Assembly: GCA_050944035.1 (NCBI GenBank)
Contig: JBMNQH010000008.1
Location: 1-64,000, forward strand
Reading direction: 5' to 3'
From: JBMNQH01 sp050944035
Lineage (GTDB): Bacteria > Bacillota > Clostridia > Oscillospirales > Oscillospiraceae
Length of the DNA stretch: 64,000 nt
This document shows positions 39,757-47,660 of the stretch, in pieces. Position 1 is the stretch's first letter, and the number at the start of each line of letters is the position of its first letter. Both the position numbers and the translations under genes were made by a program. The notes below the pieces were generated by a model, which searched no databases, was not told where the DNA came from, and saw nothing but the letters and a program-made list of their open reading frames with translations.

Positions 39757-39785
39757 TTATACATGTTTTTCCCGACAAAATCCAA
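39757..39785 (-). promoter_or_regulatory. Promoter of the TAXI gene
   Basis: On the minus strand TTGGAT (39785-39780) and TATAAT (39762-39757) with a 17-base spacer, about 70 bases before the start codon. Confidence 0.55.
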
Positions 39786-39876
39786 AAATTTATTGGAAAT
39801 TCTTCAAATGAGACAAGAGAAAGAAAATGACTGCATCCACTCGGATACAGTCGTGGCCAATAATCAGTGGGGAAAA

Positions 39877-40329
39877 TTAAAAAGGATGATTTGTAATATA
39901 CTCTGAAAGAATTTCAGCAGCAGTTGCAACGAGGTCAGCACAAGGACGTTTTTTGTAATAGGAATCTGTACGTGCAGAGGGGATATGAGAATGGTCAGCG
40001 CCCTCAGCGCCTAAAAGCTCCCGACAGACAATGCTGCCAAACTGTTCTCGAAATTGTGCGGCAAGTTGTTGAATACGGGCATAATGGGCAGTTTTTGCAT
40101 CCCGATCCTTTGGATCGTCATAACCATAAAGGATCCCTGCAACGAGAGACATACCACTGACAGCACCACAGACTTCGCGCATTCGCCCCATGCCACCGCC
40201 AAACGAAGAGGCAAGGCGAGTAACGGTAGAAAGCGGCAGATTCAATTCCGCTGAAAAGGCACCGGCAACTGACTGCGCGCAATTATAACCTTCTAAGAAC
40301 AAAGACTTAGCGGTTTCAGAATGACGCAT
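39877..40329 (-). CDS. C_GCAxxG_C_C family redox protein
   Basis: A 150-residue protein of the C_GCAxxG_C_C family. The N-terminal half has GYNCAQSV, SFGGGMGRMREVCGAVSGM and later conserved Cys (VCRELL, RPCADLV). The regularly spaced Cys suggest metal binding or redox activity; the function is unestablished. It lies upstream of and codirectional with the TAXI gene, separated by about 190 bases and a separate promoter. Start ATG 40329 follows TAAGGATTG. Homologues are common in anaerobes as isolated genes. Confidence 0.85.
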   Translation of the reverse strand: MRHSETAKSLFLEGYNCAQSVAGAFSAELNLPLSTVTRLASSFGGGMGRMREVCGAVSGMSLVAGILYGYDDPKDRDAKTAHYARIQQLAAQFREQFGSIVCRELLGAEGADHSHIPSARTDSYYKKRPCADLVATAAEILSEYITNHPF

Positions 40330-40548
40330 AGATGATCAATCCTTACTTTTTATAATAAATTGTTAAAAGCAAAAATAATACGAGTATAGTATAATAATTG
40401 TGTCCGTGGTTGTCAATCGGAAGGAGCCTCAATTGTTTTGTATGAATGGAAAATATAAAATAGAAAAGGGAGCAGAATTGCTAAAGAAATTGTGCAAAAT
40501 ATACAAAAATAAAAGAAATGAATTGTTGGGCAAAATTGTAAAAAGGGG

Positions 40549-40577
40549 TAGACAAAAGGGAAAAGATCTGATATCTT
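40549..40577 (+). promoter_or_regulatory. pyc promoter P1, matching the lactate operon promoter
   Basis: TAGACA (40549-40554) and TATCTT (40572-40577), 17-base spacer. The -35 box is identical to that of the etfB promoter. TCTGATA precedes and enters the -10 box as it does there. Confidence 0.55.
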
Positions 40578-40613
40578 AAAAACAACCAAAGAGCAGAGAT
40601 CGTGTTGGCAAGC

Positions 40614-40632
40614 TGATTGGTAGTACCAATCA
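40614..40632 (+). promoter_or_regulatory. FadR-type operator O3 (pyc)
   Basis: A 19-bp perfect dyad, TGATTGGTAGTACCAATCA, containing the same core as O2. Its centre is 51 bases downstream of the first base of the P1 -10 box, versus 50 for O1 at the lactate operon. Confidence 0.75.
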
Positions 40633-40734
40633 ACGCGACTAGACTAATTGAACCAGCCCGCCGAAAGGAGATGGAACGGAAATTGAAAGCGTCTAAATCC
40701 GATTTGTGAATCTGCTCAATATTTTTTGTCATCA

Positions 40735-40747
40735 TTGGTACTACCAA
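40735..40747 (+). promoter_or_regulatory. FadR-type operator O4 (pyc)
   Basis: Dyad TTGGTACTACCAA, identical to O1. It is 118 bases centre to centre from O3 and about 90 bases upstream of promoter P2, compatible with DNA looping or with control of P2. Confidence 0.7.
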
Positions 40748-40822
40748 AATACAGAATTTACCATTTATCGCTGTCAGATAACGGTAGTATGAACGCAATT
40801 CTATAAAATTTGGCTTCCAACA

Positions 40823-40851
40823 TTGACGTGGTCACTGTGCGGTGTTATATT
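40823..40851 (+). promoter_or_regulatory. pyc promoter P2
   Basis: TTGACG (40823-40828) and TATATT (40846-40851), 17-base spacer, about 165 bases before the pyc start codon. Confidence 0.6.
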
Positions 40852-41017
40852 ATTAACAACTGGAGAAATAGCAAGGAAGTAAAATGAAAACTGATTTGAA
40901 CTTTGTGCAAGAATTACAAATTGGAATAAAAAATGACTGAAACGATGGCTGAAAATTTCGGAATACCTGGAGTCTGTTCAGGATTTTAGGGTTCTAATTA
41001 AAGAAAGGAAAATGGTA

Positions 41018-44000
41018 ATGAAACAGATAAAGAAAGTTCTTGTTGCAAACCGTGGCGAAATTGCGATTCGTGTATTCAGAGCTTGCCATGAACTTGGACT
41101 GAGTACCGTTGCAATTTATTCCAAAGAAGATATTTATAACCTCTTCCGTACAAAAGCAGATGAATCTTATCTGATCGGCGAGAACAAAACACCGCTTGGC
41201 GCTTATCTTGACATTCAGGGGATTATTGATCTTGCAAAGCGCGTTGGTGTTGATGCGATCCATCCCGGCTATGGTTTCCTGTCTGAAAACGCAGACTTTG
41301 CAAAGGCCTGCGAGGATGCCGGAATCCTGTTTATTGGACCTCCTTCCTCGGTCTTGGCACAGATGGGCGATAAGCTGGCGGCGAAAGAGATTGCAAAGGC
41401 CTGCAACGTTCGTACCATTCCCGGCACCGAGCATCCTCTGACTTCTTTGGAAGAGGCAAAGCAGAAGGCTGCCGAGTTTGGTTATCCCGTTATCCTGAAG
41501 GCAGCGGCAGGCGGTGGCGGCCGCGGTATGCGCCGCGTTGACGACGAATCCGAGATGGAAGTTGCCTACGATATGGTGAAAAACGAGAGCCGAAAGGCTT
41601 TCGGCAACGACGATGTATTTCTGGAAAAATTCCTTGTCAATCCCAAACATATCGAAGTGCAGGTTCTTGGCGACGCCCATGGCAATATCGTACATCTGTA
41701 TGAGCGTGACTGTTCTGTTCAGCGCCGGTATCAGAAAGTTGTTGAATATACACCTGCATTTTCTGTTCCAACAGAGATCAGAGAACAGCTGCATGAAGAT
41801 GCCATTAAAATTGCAAAACAGGTTGGCTATGTCAACGCCGGTACCGTTGAGTTCCTGGTTGATGCCCAGGGTGGTCATTACTTTATTGAAATGAACCCCC
41901 GTATCCAGGTTGAGCATACGGTTTCCGAAATCGTAACAGAGATTGACCTTGTCCGCAGCCAGATTCTGATTGCAGACGGATACGCACTTGATTCGAAGGA
42001 GATTGGTATCCCGAATCAGGAATCTATTGCAACCCGTGGCTATGCGATCCAGTGCCGTGTTACTACGGAGGATCCGAACAACAATTTTGCACCGGATACC
42101 GGTAAAATTACAGCTTATCGTTCTGGCGGCGGTTTTGGTATCCGTCTGGATGCTGGTAACGCTTATACTGGCGCCGTCATTTCACCGTACTATGACAGTC
42201 TGCTGGTTAAGGTCACAGCGTTTGACCGGACCTTCCATGGAGCAATCAGCAAAGCCCTGAATACTTTGGGTGAGATCCGCATCCGTGGCGTCAAAACTAA
42301 TACGGCTTTTCTGAATAATATTCTGCGTCACCCGACTTTTCAGAGTGGCCAGTGCTATACCAAGTTTATTGATGAAACACCGGAACTGTTCCATATCGTG
42401 AATCCAAAAGACCGTGCGAACAAAGCATTGAAATTCATCGGTACGAGAATTGTTGAAAATCGCAATCCGGATGGAAGAGCGTTTGAGATGCCGCTCAAGC
42501 CGGAAGGATTCCCTGAACCCTGCCAAACCGGTTTGAAGCAGATGCTTGACAGCGAAGGCCCGGACGCAGTCAAAAACTGGGTGCTCGGCCAGAAGAAACT
42601 GCTGATTACCGATACGACATTCCGTGATGCCCATCAGTCCCTGTTGGCAACTCGTGTTCGTACCAATGATATGCTGCGCATTTCCAAGACCACTTCTCAC
42701 ATTTTGAAGGACGCATTCTCTATGGAGGTCTGGGGCGGCGCGACCTTCGATGTTGCCTATCGTTTCCTGCATGAAGATCCCTGGGAACGTCTGGAAGAAA
42801 TCCGTAAACGCATTCCTAATATTCCCCTGCAAATGCTTCTTCGCGGTGCAAATGCAGTTGGGTATACCAACTATCCTGACAATGTTATCCGTGAATTTGT
42901 CCGTCAGGCAGCCAAAGCCGGTGTTGATGTATTCCGCGTATTTGACTCTCTGAACTGGATCCCCGGTATGGAAGTTGCATTGGATGAAGTAATCAAGCAG
43001 GGCAAGATTGCAGAAGCAACCATTTGCTATACCGGCGATGTTCTGGATCCCAGCCGTGACCGTTATTCGATTGCATACTATGTCAATCTGGCAAAGGAAC
43101 TCGAAAAGCGCGGTGCGCATATGCTCGCCATCAAGGATATGTCCGGTATCCTGAAGCCTTATGCAGCAAAAGCTCTGGTCAAAGCTTTGAAGGATGAGGT
43201 GGGTCTGCCCATCCATCTGCATACGCATGATACCTCCGGCAACCAGGTCGCAACCCTACTGGAGGCAGCAGAAGCAGGCGTTGACATCGTTGATACCGCG
43301 ATTTCCAGTATGTCCTCCTTGACCAGCCAGCCTTCTATGAATGCACTGGTCGCTGCAATGCAGCAGAATGAACGGGATACTGGCCTGGATCTAAGTCAGT
43401 TGCAGATTCTGACAGATTACTGGGAAGTTGCACGTAAGATTTACTGCGAACAGGAATCTGAGATGCGTACGCCCGCAACCGATATCTATCGTTATGAACT
43501 GCCTGGCGGCCAGTATACCAACCTGAGAAAACAGGTCACTGGTCTTGGCCTTGGCGATCACTTCCTCGAAGTCAAGGAAAAGTACAGAGAAGTCAACTTT
43601 ATCCTTGGTGATATTGTAAAGGTTACGCCGTCCTCCAAGATGGTTGGCGATCTTGCAATCTTCATGGTGCAGAATAATCTCAATGCGGATAACCTTGTCT
43701 CTGAAGGTAGAAATCTGACTTTCCCGGATTCCGTCGTCAGCTACTTCAAGGGCATGATGGGTCAGCCCGCATGGGGATTCCCGAAGGATCTGCAGGAAGT
43801 TGTTTTGAAGGGCGAAAAACCGATTACCTGCCGTCCAGGCGAACTGCTTGAGCCGGTCGACTTTGATACCGTCCGTGCACACTTGAAGGAAATCGGCGCT
43901 GAAGTCAATGACCAGAATGTTATGAGCTGGTGCATGTATCCCCGTGTATTCGAGGATTATGTCAAGCACTTTGCAGAATATGACGCCATTACCCGTCTGG

Positions 44001-44440
44001 AATCCGAAGTGTTCTTCTGGGGCATGAGACCTGGTCAGCATACCATCATGACCATCGAAGAAGGTAAACAGCTTGTAATTCGCTATGTCGGCCCAGGTGA
44101 AGAGAACGATGACGGTACCCGCAATCTCATCTTTGAGCTGAACGGCGCTCGCCGTGAAATCGCGGTTGCAGACAAGACCGTTTCCAGCAAGGCTGACAAT
44201 GTTGTCTACATCAACCCCAACGACGAACTCCAGATCGGTTCTTCTATCCCCGGCGCGGTTTCCAAGGTCTTTGTCAAGGAAGGCGATGCGGTAGAAAAGA
44301 ATCAGGTCGTTGCCATTGTCGAAGCCATGAAGATGGAGACCAGTATTGTTGCAAAAACGAATGGTACCATCGAAAAGGTCTTTGTCAAGGAAGGCCAGCC
44401 TGTTAAGGCAAGCGAGATTCTGATTCAGATGAAGCAGTAA
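41018..44440 (+). CDS. pyc: Pyruvate carboxylase
   Basis: Full-length single-chain enzyme of 1140 residues that makes oxaloacetate from pyruvate, bicarbonate and ATP. The biotin carboxylase domain (about 1-455) includes KAAAGGGGRGMR and EMNPRIQVEHTVSE. The carboxyltransferase domain begins near 530 (LLITDTTFRDAHQSLLATRVR), followed by the allosteric linker domain and a biotinyl domain with EAMKMET, biotinyl-Lys1105. Start ATG 41018 is 8 bases after AAAGGAA; ATG 41012 is too close. It is carried inside the sigK skin element and preceded by the same operator type as the lactate operon outside it. Confidence 0.97.
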   Translation: MKQIKKVLVANRGEIAIRVFRACHELGLSTVAIYSKEDIYNLFRTKADESYLIGENKTPLGAYLDIQGIIDLAKRVGVDAIHPGYGFLSENADFAKACEDAGILFIGPPSSVLAQMGDKLAAKEIAKACNVRTIPGTEHPLTSLEEAKQKAAEFGYPVILKAAAGGGGRGMRRVDDESEMEVAYDMVKNESRKAFGNDDVFLEKFLVNPKHIEVQVLGDAHGNIVHLYERDCSVQRRYQKVVEYTPAFSVPTEIREQLHEDAIKIAKQVGYVNAGTVEFLVDAQGGHYFIEMNPRIQVEHTVSEIVTEIDLVRSQILIADGYALDSKEIGIPNQESIATRGYAIQCRVTTEDPNNNFAPDTGKITAYRSGGGFGIRLDAGNAYTGAVISPYYDSLLVKVTAFDRTFHGAISKALNTLGEIRIRGVKTNTAFLNNILRHPTFQSGQCYTKFIDETPELFHIVNPKDRANKALKFIGTRIVENRNPDGRAFEMPLKPEGFPEPCQTGLKQMLDSEGPDAVKNWVLGQKKLLITDTTFRDAHQSLLATRVRTNDMLRISKTTSHILKDAFSMEVWGGATFDVAYRFLHEDPWERLEEIRKRIPNIPLQMLLRGANAVGYTNYPDNVIREFVRQAAKAGVDVFRVFDSLNWIPGMEVALDEVIKQGKIAEATICYTGDVLDPSRDRYSIAYYVNLAKELEKRGAHMLAIKDMSGILKPYAAKALVKALKDEVGLPIHLHTHDTSGNQVATLLEAAEAGVDIVDTAISSMSSLTSQPSMNALVAAMQQNERDTGLDLSQLQILTDYWEVARKIYCEQESEMRTPATDIYRYELPGGQYTNLRKQVTGLGLGDHFLEVKEKYREVNFILGDIVKVTPSSKMVGDLAIFMVQNNLNADNLVSEGRNLTFPDSVVSYFKGMMGQPAWGFPKDLQEVVLKGEKPITCRPGELLEPVDFDTVRAHLKEIGAEVNDQNVMSWCMYPRVFEDYVKHFAEYDAITRLESEVFFWGMRPGQHTIMTIEEGKQLVIRYVGPGEENDDGTRNLIFELNGARREIAVADKTVSSKADNVVYINPNDELQIGSSIPGAVSKVFVKEGDAVEKNQVVAIVEAMKMETSIVAKTNGTIEKVFVKEGQPVKASEILIQMKQ

Positions 44441-44470
44441 GAATACGTTTAAGATTTCTAATGCAGTAAG

Positions 44471-44513
44471 AACTCATCGGGCGGTACCCAGCTGGGTACC
44501 GCCCGATGAGTTT
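44471..44513. terminator. pyc terminator, a 42-base perfect palindrome
   Basis: Arms 44471-44491 and 44492-44512 are exactly complementary (AACTCATCGGGCGG... and its mirror) with no unpaired loop in the DNA. It is followed by only three T. It probably terminates pyc and possibly hcp from the other side. Confidence 0.7.
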
Positions 44514-44553
44514 ATGAGGAGCTCACTTTAAGAGCGCTCTTTTCTTATGAAAA

Positions 44554-46149
44554 TTATTCACCAAGAATGGCCTTTAAATCCGCTTCCGGAGTCTGGATTG
44601 GTGCGATGTGGAACTGTTCAACCAGAAAGTTCAGAACATTTGAAGAAAGAAAAGCGGGAAGTGTGGGACCGAGGCGGATATTTTGAATACCCAGGTGGAG
44701 CAGGGTTAGCAAAATACACACAGCCTTCTGCTCATACCAGGACAGTATCATGGACAGCGGAAGCTCATTTACCTCACAATCAAAGGCACTTGCCAGAGCA
44801 CCTGCCACTCGGATGGCGCTGTAAGCGTCGTTGCACTGTCCCATATCCATCAGGCGAGGGAGTCCGCCAATGGTGCCAAGATCGAGATCGTTAAAGCGAT
44901 ACTTTCCACAAGCCAAAGTCAGAACGACAGTGTCTGCTGGAGTCTGCTTGACAAATTCTGTGTAGTAGTTCCGGCCGGGATGCATGCCATCGCAGCCCCC
45001 GACGAGGAAGAAGTGACGGATGGCGCCAGACTTAACAGCCTCGATTACCTGATCGGCTACGCCAAGTACAGTGCTATGACCAAAGCCGGTCAGAACAGTC
45101 TTGCCGCCATTGATCCCGGAAAATACAGTATCTTCGGCAAAGCCACCAAGCGCCAGTGCTTTGTCAATGACGGGTGTAAAATCCTTTTCTGAACCAATAT
45201 GTAGCATTTCAGGATAGGAGACGGATTCCGTAGTGAATACACGATCTGCATAGCTTTCCCTGACTGGCATCAGACAGTTGGTAGTGAAAAGAATGGGAGC
45301 AGGCAGATTGGCAAATTCTTTTTGCTGATTTTGCCATGCGGTACCGAAATTGCCCTTAAGATGCGGATATTTTTTCAGCTCTGGATAAGCGTGTGCTGGC
45401 AACATTTCGCCGTGGGTATAGATGTTAATACCTTTGCCATCGGTTTGTTCGAGCAGACATTTGAGATCGTAAAGATCGTGGCCGGTAATCACAATGAAGG
45501 GGCCTTTTTCAACGGTCAGAGAGACCTCGGTAGGAGCTGGAATGCCAAATGTTTCGGTGTTGGCGCGATCCAATAGTTCCATGCAGATCAGATTGATTTT
45601 ACCGGTTTCGAGAACAAGAGGAAGGAGTTCATCCATGCCCCAGTCCTCAGAGAGTGCGAAAAGTGCCTTATAAAAGAAAGAATTTACTTCATCGCTGGTA
45701 TAACCCAATACCATGGCATGGTAGGCATAGGCGGCCATGCCGCGGATACCGAACAAAATGAGAGACTTAAGAGAACGGATATCAGGGTCGGCATTCCAGA
45801 GCTGGTTCATATCATAGTCGTCGGTATTGCCACAACGAGACATGCATGTGGTGCAGTTGGGAACGATGCGTTCTTTTTCCGCGTGAACACGGTCGACAAG
45901 ATCCTGAATGGTCTCATCGTTGAAGCTGACATTGGTAACAGTAGTAAATAGCGATTCCAGAACGAGCCGATCGGTTTCTTCAGTTTTTTGATTGTTGTCA
46001 CAGGCATGAGCCAGGCTGATAAGTGCACCAGTCAGTGCATCTTGTAAAGCAGCAGTATTAGCAGATTTTCCACAGACGCCAGCTTTTCCCTTGCAGCCAG
46101 TACCGCCGGCAGTCTGTTCACACTGGAAGCAAAACATAGTATGATCCAT
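44554..46149 (-). CDS. hcp: Hydroxylamine reductase / hybrid-cluster protein
   Basis: A 531-residue hybrid-cluster protein that reduces hydroxylamine or NO in nitrosative stress. The N-terminal cluster ligands are Cys7, Cys10, Cys19 and Cys26 (CFQCEQT...CKGKAGVC). Hybrid-cluster ligands occur in later motifs such as LTTNCLMPV, GGCDGMHPGRNYYTEF and LACGKYRFN. Start ATG 46149 follows AAAGGAG on the minus strand; the frame's 18 additional upstream codons lack family similarity. It is divergent from a Crp/Fnr regulator gene, a pairing known for HcpR-type control. It is the last metabolic cargo before attR. Confidence 0.95.
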   Translation of the reverse strand: MDHTMFCFQCEQTAGGTGCKGKAGVCGKSANTAALQDALTGALISLAHACDNNQKTEETDRLVLESLFTTVTNVSFNDETIQDLVDRVHAEKERIVPNCTTCMSRCGNTDDYDMNQLWNADPDIRSLKSLILFGIRGMAAYAYHAMVLGYTSDEVNSFFYKALFALSEDWGMDELLPLVLETGKINLICMELLDRANTETFGIPAPTEVSLTVEKGPFIVITGHDLYDLKCLLEQTDGKGINIYTHGEMLPAHAYPELKKYPHLKGNFGTAWQNQQKEFANLPAPILFTTNCLMPVRESYADRVFTTESVSYPEMLHIGSEKDFTPVIDKALALGGFAEDTVFSGINGGKTVLTGFGHSTVLGVADQVIEAVKSGAIRHFFLVGGCDGMHPGRNYYTEFVKQTPADTVVLTLACGKYRFNDLDLGTIGGLPRLMDMGQCNDAYSAIRVAGALASAFDCEVNELPLSMILSWYEQKAVCILLTLLHLGIQNIRLGPTLPAFLSSNVLNFLVEQFHIAPIQTPEADLKAILGE

Positions 46150-46224
46150 AGTACAATTTCTCCTTTGATTTATTTCATTGTAAAACAAAATACGACAGGT
46201 CAAAAAGGAAGATCTTCCATTTTC

Positions 46225-46282
46225 TTGACTTTCTGTTTCGAGTATAATAGAATTGTCATAACAAATATGTTGTTATAACAAC
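46225..46282. promoter_or_regulatory. hcp/crp divergent control region with two Crp-type dyads
   Basis: Two related dyads, TTGTCATAACAA (46253-46264) and GTTGTTATAACAAC (46269-46282), lie 17 bases apart centre to centre. They overlap the -10 box of a plus-strand promoter TTGACT (46225-46230) N17 TAGAAT (46248-46253) for the regulator. On the minus strand a TATTAT at 46249-46244 would place the second dyad near -40 of hcp, suiting class II activation. The assignment to the adjacent regulator is inference. Confidence 0.55.
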
Positions 46283-46295
46283 GAAAGGATTAAGA

Positions 46296-46976
46296 ATGGA
46301 CAATCGTTTTTTAACAAAGACCATGTTGTTTCGGGGAATTGCAGCAGAGGAAATTGAACCAATGCTACAATGTCTGGGTGTGAGACGAAAGCAGTTTTTA
46401 AAGGATGAAGTGATCTATCATGCTGGGGATGTTGTGCAAGCTATGGGGTTGGTGCTTTCCGGGAGTGTTCACATTGAAAGTGATGACTTGTGGGGGAATA
46501 AAAGCCTGTTAGACTGTATTGGTCCTGGTTTCGTGTTTGCAGAAACCTATGCCTGCATTCCAGGAGAACCGCTGATGGTAACGGTTGTTGCGGCAGAGAG
46601 TTCTGAAGTTTTGTTCCTGGATGTAGGCCAGCTGCTTCAGACTTGCCCGAGTGCCTGCGCACATCATAGCAAACTGATCCGCAATCTGCTCTCTGTGAGC
46701 GCACAGAAAAATCTGACGCTATCCCGCCGTATTTTTCATACAACGTCTAAAACGATCCGGGGAAGATTGCTATCATACCTGTCTTTTCAGGTGGCGCAGC
46801 ATGGGAGTTATGCATTTCGTATCCCCTTTAACCGGCAGCAACTGGCGGATTACTTAGGGGTGGATCGCAGTTCTCTTTCGAATGAGCTTAGCAAAATGCA
46901 AAAAGAGGGGTTGTTACAGGTTCACAAAAATCAGTTTTGTTTGGCTGAAAGCAGCGTGTATGAATCCGATCAATAA
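46296..46976 (+). CDS. Crp/Fnr-family regulator (HcpR-like)
   Basis: A 226-residue regulator with an N-terminal cyclic-nucleotide-binding-like beta roll (LFRGIAAEEIEPMLQCLGV, GDVVQAMGLVLSGSVHIES) and a C-terminal winged helix (RIPFNRQQLADYLGVDRSSLSNELSKMQKEGLL, about 172-204). It has no Fnr-type N-terminal Cys cluster, so direct [4Fe-4S] sensing is unlikely; heme- or ligand-based sensing as in HcpR is possible. It is divergent from hcp, with two TTGTnATAACAA dyads in the shared region. Start ATG 46296 follows AAAGGAT. Confidence 0.88.
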   Translation: MDNRFLTKTMLFRGIAAEEIEPMLQCLGVRRKQFLKDEVIYHAGDVVQAMGLVLSGSVHIESDDLWGNKSLLDCIGPGFVFAETYACIPGEPLMVTVVAAESSEVLFLDVGQLLQTCPSACAHHSKLIRNLLSVSAQKNLTLSRRIFHTTSKTIRGRLLSYLSFQVAQHGSYAFRIPFNRQQLADYLGVDRSSLSNELSKMQKEGLLQVHKNQFCLAESSVYESDQ

Positions 46977-47031
46977 AAGCAATCGGTGCCCTTTTTATAG
47001 CAATTCATTGAACAGGATATCTTCGCGTTGC

Positions 47032-47062
47032 CTAAAACGCATTGGTGATAGGATAGCAAATG
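47032..47062 (+). repeat. attR of the sigK skin element
   Basis: The 26-base arm 47032-47057 (ending TGATAGGATAGC) is the reverse complement of 34766-34791 with one mismatch and is followed by the core AAATG (47058-47062). After excision the circle would carry both arms around AAAT as a nearly perfect palindromic attP. Confidence 0.85.
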
Positions 47063-47430
47063 AAATCCTTATGTATTTTCGAGGCACCAAAAAAACTGCA
47101 GGAGAAATTTCGTTGTCGGAATCGCTGGAACAGGATGGAGAAGGGGATGGACTGTCCCTGATGGATATTGTTTCACAAGACGATGATATGCTGGAACGCA
47201 TCAGCAATGAGGAAACTGCCCGCGCGCTACATCGCTACGTAGAAGAGTGCCTGTCTCCAAGAGAACAGAAAATTATCCGTATGCGTTATGGCCTGAGCGG
47301 AAAGCAACGTATGACCCAGCGGGAAACGGCCGAAGTCTGCGGGATCAGCCGATCCTATATCAGTCGGATTGAAAAGAAGGCGATTGAAAAGCTGCGCAGT
47401 GCATTTGAGTCTGGAAAATGTATTCCGTGA
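47062..47430 (+). CDS. sigK: RNA polymerase sigma-K, 3' part (spoIIIC)
   Basis: 122 codons that continue sigma-K from EILMYFRGTKKTAGEISLSESL through region 3 to region 4. The promoter-contacting helix-turn-helix is MTQRETAEVCGISRSYISRIEKKA. The reading frame is open upstream into the element (back to 46882, overlapping the Crp gene) but has no proper start or sigma-like sequence there, so it is silent until excision joins it to the 5' part. The joint reads AAT|GAA, giving the consensus sigma-K sequence RCIENEILMYFR. No terminator is obvious immediately after the stop. Confidence 0.92.
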   Translation, partial: EILMYFRGTKKTAGEISLSESLEQDGEGDGLSLMDIVSQDDDMLERISNEETARALHRYVEECLSPREQKIIRMRYGLSGKQRMTQRETAEVCGISRSYISRIEKKAIEKLRSAFESGKCIP

Positions 47431-47602
47431 TGCAGAGGAAAAAAGAAAAATAGCAGGTTTTTGAGATGGTGTTGCAGTCAATTGTGACTTAATATAGAAA
47501 ATAACGGATGGATTTTATAGAAAATGGTCATAAAAATAGAAAAAATGAATAAATTTTAGAATCCTTTCTCAGAGAGGATGCCCTATGGCCGTAAAAAAGT
47601 AC

Positions 47603-47631
47603 TTGCAATTAGCGCGTGGAAATGCTATACT
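47603..47631 (+). promoter_or_regulatory. Promoter of the rimP-nusA-infB operon
   Basis: TTGCAA (47603-47608) and TATACT (47626-47631), 17-base spacer; predicted start near 47638. The 170 bases between the sigK 3' part and this promoter are AT-rich and show nothing else. Confidence 0.65.
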
Positions 47632-47660
47632 CTAGATGTTCGTTGTAAATGTGTTGGTGA

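Larger units (their letters stand above)
40330..41017 (+). other. Long regulatory region before pyc
   Basis: About 690 bases without an established gene. AT-rich sequence to 40548 shows no clear feature besides the upstream area of the minus-strand gene. Then follow promoter P1 (40549-40577), operators O3 (40614-40632) and O4 (40735-40747) and promoter P2 (40823-40851). A 12-codon frame (ATG 40671, MERKLKASKSDL) directly abuts AAGGAG and is probably not translated efficiently. Confidence 0.6.
34762..47061. mobile_element. 12.3 kb sigK intervening (skin-type) element
   Basis: The element lies between the two halves of sigK and is bounded by AAATG direct repeats with near-perfect 26-bp inverted inner arms. 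Excision between the cores removes 12,296 bp and restores the sigK reading frame (AAT|GAA, ...RCIEN-EILMYFRG...). It encodes a large serine recombinase next to attL and a small divergent protein. Other cargo is a CNNM/CorC transporter, a TAXI lipoprotein, a C_GCAxxG_C_C protein, pyruvate carboxylase, hydroxylamine reductase and a Crp/Fnr regulator. I see no capsid, tail, terminase or replication genes, unlike the phage-like skins of B. subtilis and C. difficile. Confidence 0.9.

Noticed and set aside
40671..40709. 12-codon frame in the pyc leader (MERKLKASKSDL)
   Set aside because: AAGGAG abuts the ATG with no spacer, which is poor for translation.
46882..47061. Upstream extension of the sigK 3' frame, overlapping the Crp gene and attR
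   Set aside because: Sigma-K homology begins precisely after the att core, and the upstream codons overlap a convincing gene in another frame. It is an open frame only by chance.
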